From a bacterium (GTDB taxonomy: Bacteria; KSB1; UBA2214), in assembly GCA_029560815.1 (NCBI GenBank), contig JAKQKF010000500.1:1-9329 (forward strand): a stretch of 9,329 bases of DNA, written 5' to 3'. The first letter of the stretch is position 1, and the number at the start of each line of letters is the position of its first letter. This document shows, piece by piece, positions 6,620-9,329 of the stretch. The translations under genes were made by a program, and so were the position numbers. The notes below the pieces were generated by a model. It saw only the letters and a program-made list of their open reading frames with translations. It did no database searches and had not been told where the DNA came from.

Positions 6620-6648
6620 ACAAATCGTAATTTTATACGTATTATAAT
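6620..6648 (+). promoter_or_regulatory. Probable promoter of the M16 peptidase gene
   Basis: A perfect -10 box TATAAT lies at 6643-6648, about 50 bases before the start codon, in a strongly AT-rich stretch (about 6600-6650). The hexamer 17 bases upstream (6620-6625, ACAAAT) is a poor -35, so the element may rely on the AT-rich flank or on an activator. The region from 6521 to 6619 shows nothing else I can name. Confidence 0.45.
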
Positions 6649-6699
6649 AGGCTTCTGATATCCCGCCCGCATTATTTCATATCATTCAAAGGAGGTCGT

Positions 6700-9329
6700 A
6701 TGCGTCCAGGATCTACCCGTCATTTTACCCTGCTTTCAACAGTCCTTGTGGCTCTGTTTCTTTTTCTTGCCGGCTTTTCGACTTTTGCCCAGGAGATCGA
6801 AATCCCCTACCAGAAATTTGTCCTCGACAACGGCCTGACCGTGATCATCCACGAGGACCACAAGGCCCCCATTGTCGCCTTTAACGTCTGGTATCATGTG
6901 GGCTCCAAGAACGAAAAGCCGGGCAAGACCGGTTTCGCCCATCTCTTTGAGCACTTGATGTTCAATGGCAGTGAAAATTATAACGACGACTATTTCAAGC
7001 CGCTCGAGAAGATCGGCGCCACCGATCTCAATGGCACCACCAACGAAGACCGCACCAACTATTTCGAGAACGTGCCGGTCTCGGCTTTTGATGTCGCCCT
7101 CTGGATGGAGTCGGACCGCATGGGTCACCTCCTCGGCGCTCTCGATCAGGGCAAGCTCGACGAGCAGCGCGGGGTGGTCCAGAATGAGAAACGTCAGTAC
7201 GAGAATGAACCCTACAGTCTGGTCGATGAGCTGGTGGCGAAGAATTGCTTTCCGGCCGGCCATCCCTACTCCTGGACGGTGATCGGCTCGATGGCGGATC
7301 TCGACGCCGCCCGGCTGGAGGATGTCCATGAGTGGTTCAAGTCCTACTACGGCCCGAACAACGCCGTCATTGCCATCTCCGGTGACATCAACACCCAGGC
7401 CGCCCTCGCGAAGGTGAAGAGCTATTTCGGCGACATCCCGGCCGGCCCGCCGGTCACCCGCTATGAGGCCTACACCGCCAAACGCAGCGGCTCCATGCGC
7501 CAGGTCGCCCAGGACCGCGTGCCGCAGGCGCGCATCTACAAGGTCTGGAACATGCCCGCCTGGGGCACGAAATGCGCCGACCATCTCGATCTGATCAGCG
7601 ACATCCTCGCCTCCGGCAAGACCTCCCGTTTCTACAAACGCCTGGTCTATGAGGAGCAGATCGCGACCGACGTCACGGCCTATGTCGATGCCCGTGAGAT
7701 CGCAGGCTTGTTCACCATCTACGCGACCGCCAAACCGGGCGTGGAGCTGCAAAAGATCGAAAAGGCCCTCGATGAGGAGTTGGCCAAATTTCTGGCCGAA
7801 GGCCCCACGGAACTCGAACTCAAGCGGGTCAAGGCCCAGTACATGTCCAATTTTGTCCGCGGCAGCGAGCGCATCGGCGGTTTCGGCGGCAAGGCTGACA
7901 TCCTGATCCGCAACCAGGTCTTCGGCGGCTCACCGGATTACTACAAGACCACCCTGAAGCACATCAGTGAGGCCACGGCCGCCGACCTGCGCAAGAGCGC
8001 CAGTGAGTGGCTTGGCGACGGGGTTTACATTCTCGAGGTTCATCCCTTTCCCGAATTTACGGCCGCGCAGAGCACAATCGACCGCACCAAACTACCGGAA
8101 CCGGCCGCGCCTCCCGCCGTCGCCTTTCCGGCCCTGCAGCGGGCGACCCTTTCCAACGGCCTCAAGGTTGTGCTCGCCGAGCGCCACAGCGTCCCCCTGG
8201 TCAATATGAACCTGATCGTGGATGCCGGCTACGCCGCCGACCAGGGCGCCCTGGCGGGCACGGCCGGACTGGCGCTGGACATGATGGATGAGGGCACCAA
8301 AACCCGCAGCGCCCTGGAGATCAGTGAGCAGCTCGCCCTGCTGGGTACCCGGCTGGGAACCGGATCGGGGCTCGATGCCTCCTCGGTCACCCTCTCGACG
8401 CTCAAAGCGAATCTCGATCCCGCTCTTGATATCTTTGCCGATATCGTGCTCAATCCCTCCTTCCCTGAACAGGAACTGGCCCGGCTGAAGAAGCAGATCC
8501 TGGCCCGTATCCAGCAGGAAAAGGCCTCGCCGACCACCATGGCGGTCCGCCTCCTGCCCGGTTTGCTCTATGGCGAGGGGCATGCCTATGCGATCCCCCT
8601 GACAGGGACCGGGACTGAAGCATCGGTCGGCAAGGTGACGGTGCAGGATCTGGCCAGGTTCCATCAGAGCTGGTTCAAACCCAACAACGCCACCCTGGTG
8701 ATCGTCGGTGACATCAAACTTGCCGAGATCACACCCAGGCTGGAAAAGGTCTTCGCCGCCTGGAAGCCGGGCAAAGCGCCGAAAAAGACCGTCGCTGCCG
8801 TGGCGCACAAGCAAAAGTCGGTGGTCTACCTGATCGACAAGCCGCAGGCCCAGCAGTCGCTGGTCATGGCCGGTCATGTCGCGCCGCTCAAGTCCGATCC
8901 CGACGACATCGCCATGAACATGATGAACAACATCCTCGGCGGCACTTTCACCTCGCGCATCAACATGAACATCCGCGAGGAGAAGCACTGGTCCTATGGC
9001 GCCCGCAGCATGCTGATCGACGCCCGCGGCCAGCGCCCCTTCATCGCCTACGCGCCGGTCCAGGGCGACAAAACCCGGGAGACGGTTGAGGAGATTTACA
9101 GGGAGCTGAAGGATATCCTGGGAGCGCGTCCGGCCACGCAGGAGGAGCTGGACAAGATCCAGAAGAACGAGATCCTCGGCCTGCCCGGCTCCTGGGAGAC
9201 CATCGCGGCGGTCGGCCGTTCACTGGCCGAAATTGTGACCTACGATCTCCCGGATTCCTACTACCAGAGCTATCCTGAGAAGGTGCGCAAGCTCAAGCTC
9301 GCCGACATTTCGGCCGCTGCGGCCAAGAC
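6700..9329 (+). CDS. M16 family zinc metallopeptidase, two-half, exported (3' end outside window)
   Basis: The ATG at 6700 follows a near-perfect ribosome site (AAAGGAGGT, 6688-6696); 876 codons are read before the window ends. Residues 1-30 are a signal peptide (hydrophobic FTLLSTVLVALFLFLAGF, cleavage near STFA-Q), so it acts in the periplasm or beyond. The first half (about 35-440) is the catalytic M16 unit. It carries the inverted zinc motif HLFEH with His81 and His85 as ligands and Glu84 as the general base, and a distal Glu163 in QNEKRQY that fits the third ligand. The second half (about 480-876) repeats the fold but lacks HxxEH (AGLALDMMDEG in its place). It keeps LGGTFTSR and the Arg759/Tyr766 pair typical of the non-catalytic half that holds the substrate. 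Full-length relatives are about 900-950 aa, so only a short end is missing. These enzymes degrade or process short peptides. It is divergent from the 948-aa gene; third codon positions are rich in C and G. Confidence 0.95.
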   Translation, partial: MRPGSTRHFTLLSTVLVALFLFLAGFSTFAQEIEIPYQKFVLDNGLTVIIHEDHKAPIVAFNVWYHVGSKNEKPGKTGFAHLFEHLMFNGSENYNDDYFKPLEKIGATDLNGTTNEDRTNYFENVPVSAFDVALWMESDRMGHLLGALDQGKLDEQRGVVQNEKRQYENEPYSLVDELVAKNCFPAGHPYSWTVIGSMADLDAARLEDVHEWFKSYYGPNNAVIAISGDINTQAALAKVKSYFGDIPAGPPVTRYEAYTAKRSGSMRQVAQDRVPQARIYKVWNMPAWGTKCADHLDLISDILASGKTSRFYKRLVYEEQIATDVTAYVDAREIAGLFTIYATAKPGVELQKIEKALDEELAKFLAEGPTELELKRVKAQYMSNFVRGSERIGGFGGKADILIRNQVFGGSPDYYKTTLKHISEATAADLRKSASEWLGDGVYILEVHPFPEFTAAQSTIDRTKLPEPAAPPAVAFPALQRATLSNGLKVVLAERHSVPLVNMNLIVDAGYAADQGALAGTAGLALDMMDEGTKTRSALEISEQLALLGTRLGTGSGLDASSVTLSTLKANLDPALDIFADIVLNPSFPEQELARLKKQILARIQQEKASPTTMAVRLLPGLLYGEGHAYAIPLTGTGTEASVGKVTVQDLARFHQSWFKPNNATLVIVGDIKLAEITPRLEKVFAAWKPGKAPKKTVAAVAHKQKSVVYLIDKPQAQQSLVMAGHVAPLKSDPDDIAMNMMNNILGGTFTSRINMNIREEKHWSYGARSMLIDARGQRPFIAYAPVQGDKTRETVEEIYRELKDILGARPATQEELDKIQKNEILGLPGSWETIAAVGRSLAEIVTYDLPDSYYQSYPEKVRKLKLADISAAAAK

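Noticed and set aside
6736..7752. 338-aa open frame on the minus strand, and another of 298 aa at 8092-8988
   Set aside because: Both lie wholly opposite the M16 peptidase, whose reading frame carries the zinc motif and conserved family segments. The antisense products are low-complexity shadows caused by the high GC of third codon positions.
1..9329. CRISPR array, insertion sequence or phage genes
   Set aside because: I see no spaced direct-repeat array, no transposase or integrase reading frame and no terminal inverted repeats in the window.

Overview
The window (9,329 bases) looks like chromosome from a Gram-negative bacterium that exports proteins through a type IX secretion system (T9SS). 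Two large predicted secreted proteins end in the T9SS type A / FlgD-like sorting tail with the hallmark LQNYPNPFN. One belongs to an uncharacterised secreted-protein family that I associate with Calditrichota, KSB1 and related FCB-group lineages. A lipoprotein and a periplasmic-type M16 peptidase also fit a diderm cell. The phylum is an inference; there is no rRNA or marker gene here to test it.

Layout. Bases 1-120 are the 3' end of a hicA toxin gene (+ strand), lower in GC than the genes that follow. It is followed by a piece resembling the 3' end of a tRNA (about 141-177) and a strong intrinsic terminator (185-218). This could be the edge of an integrated element, though that is only a hypothesis. 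Three genes then lie on the minus strand, each with its own signals: a 608-aa secreted T9SS-tail protein (309-2135), a 247-aa DUF4197 lipoprotein (2439-3182), and a 948-aa secreted protein built of about 15-16 beta-propeller-like repeats with another T9SS tail (3509-6355). Each has a plausible promoter with a 17-base spacer. The second and third are followed by clear stem-loop terminators, so they look like separate transcription units rather than one operon. A 344-base divergent intergenic region holds promoters for both directions and a small cluster of direct repeats. The last gene (6700 to the window end, + strand) is a two-half M16 zinc metallopeptidase with a signal peptide; its 3' end is cut off by the window.

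How they work together. All four long genes encode envelope or exported proteins: two predicted T9SS cargos, one lipoprotein and one exported peptidase. No T9SS machinery gene is present, and I see no new multi-gene system. The points most worth a second look are the possible hicA/tRNA-fragment boundary, the 27-base identical DNA segment encoding the sorting motif in both cargo genes, and the repeat architecture of the 948-aa protein.
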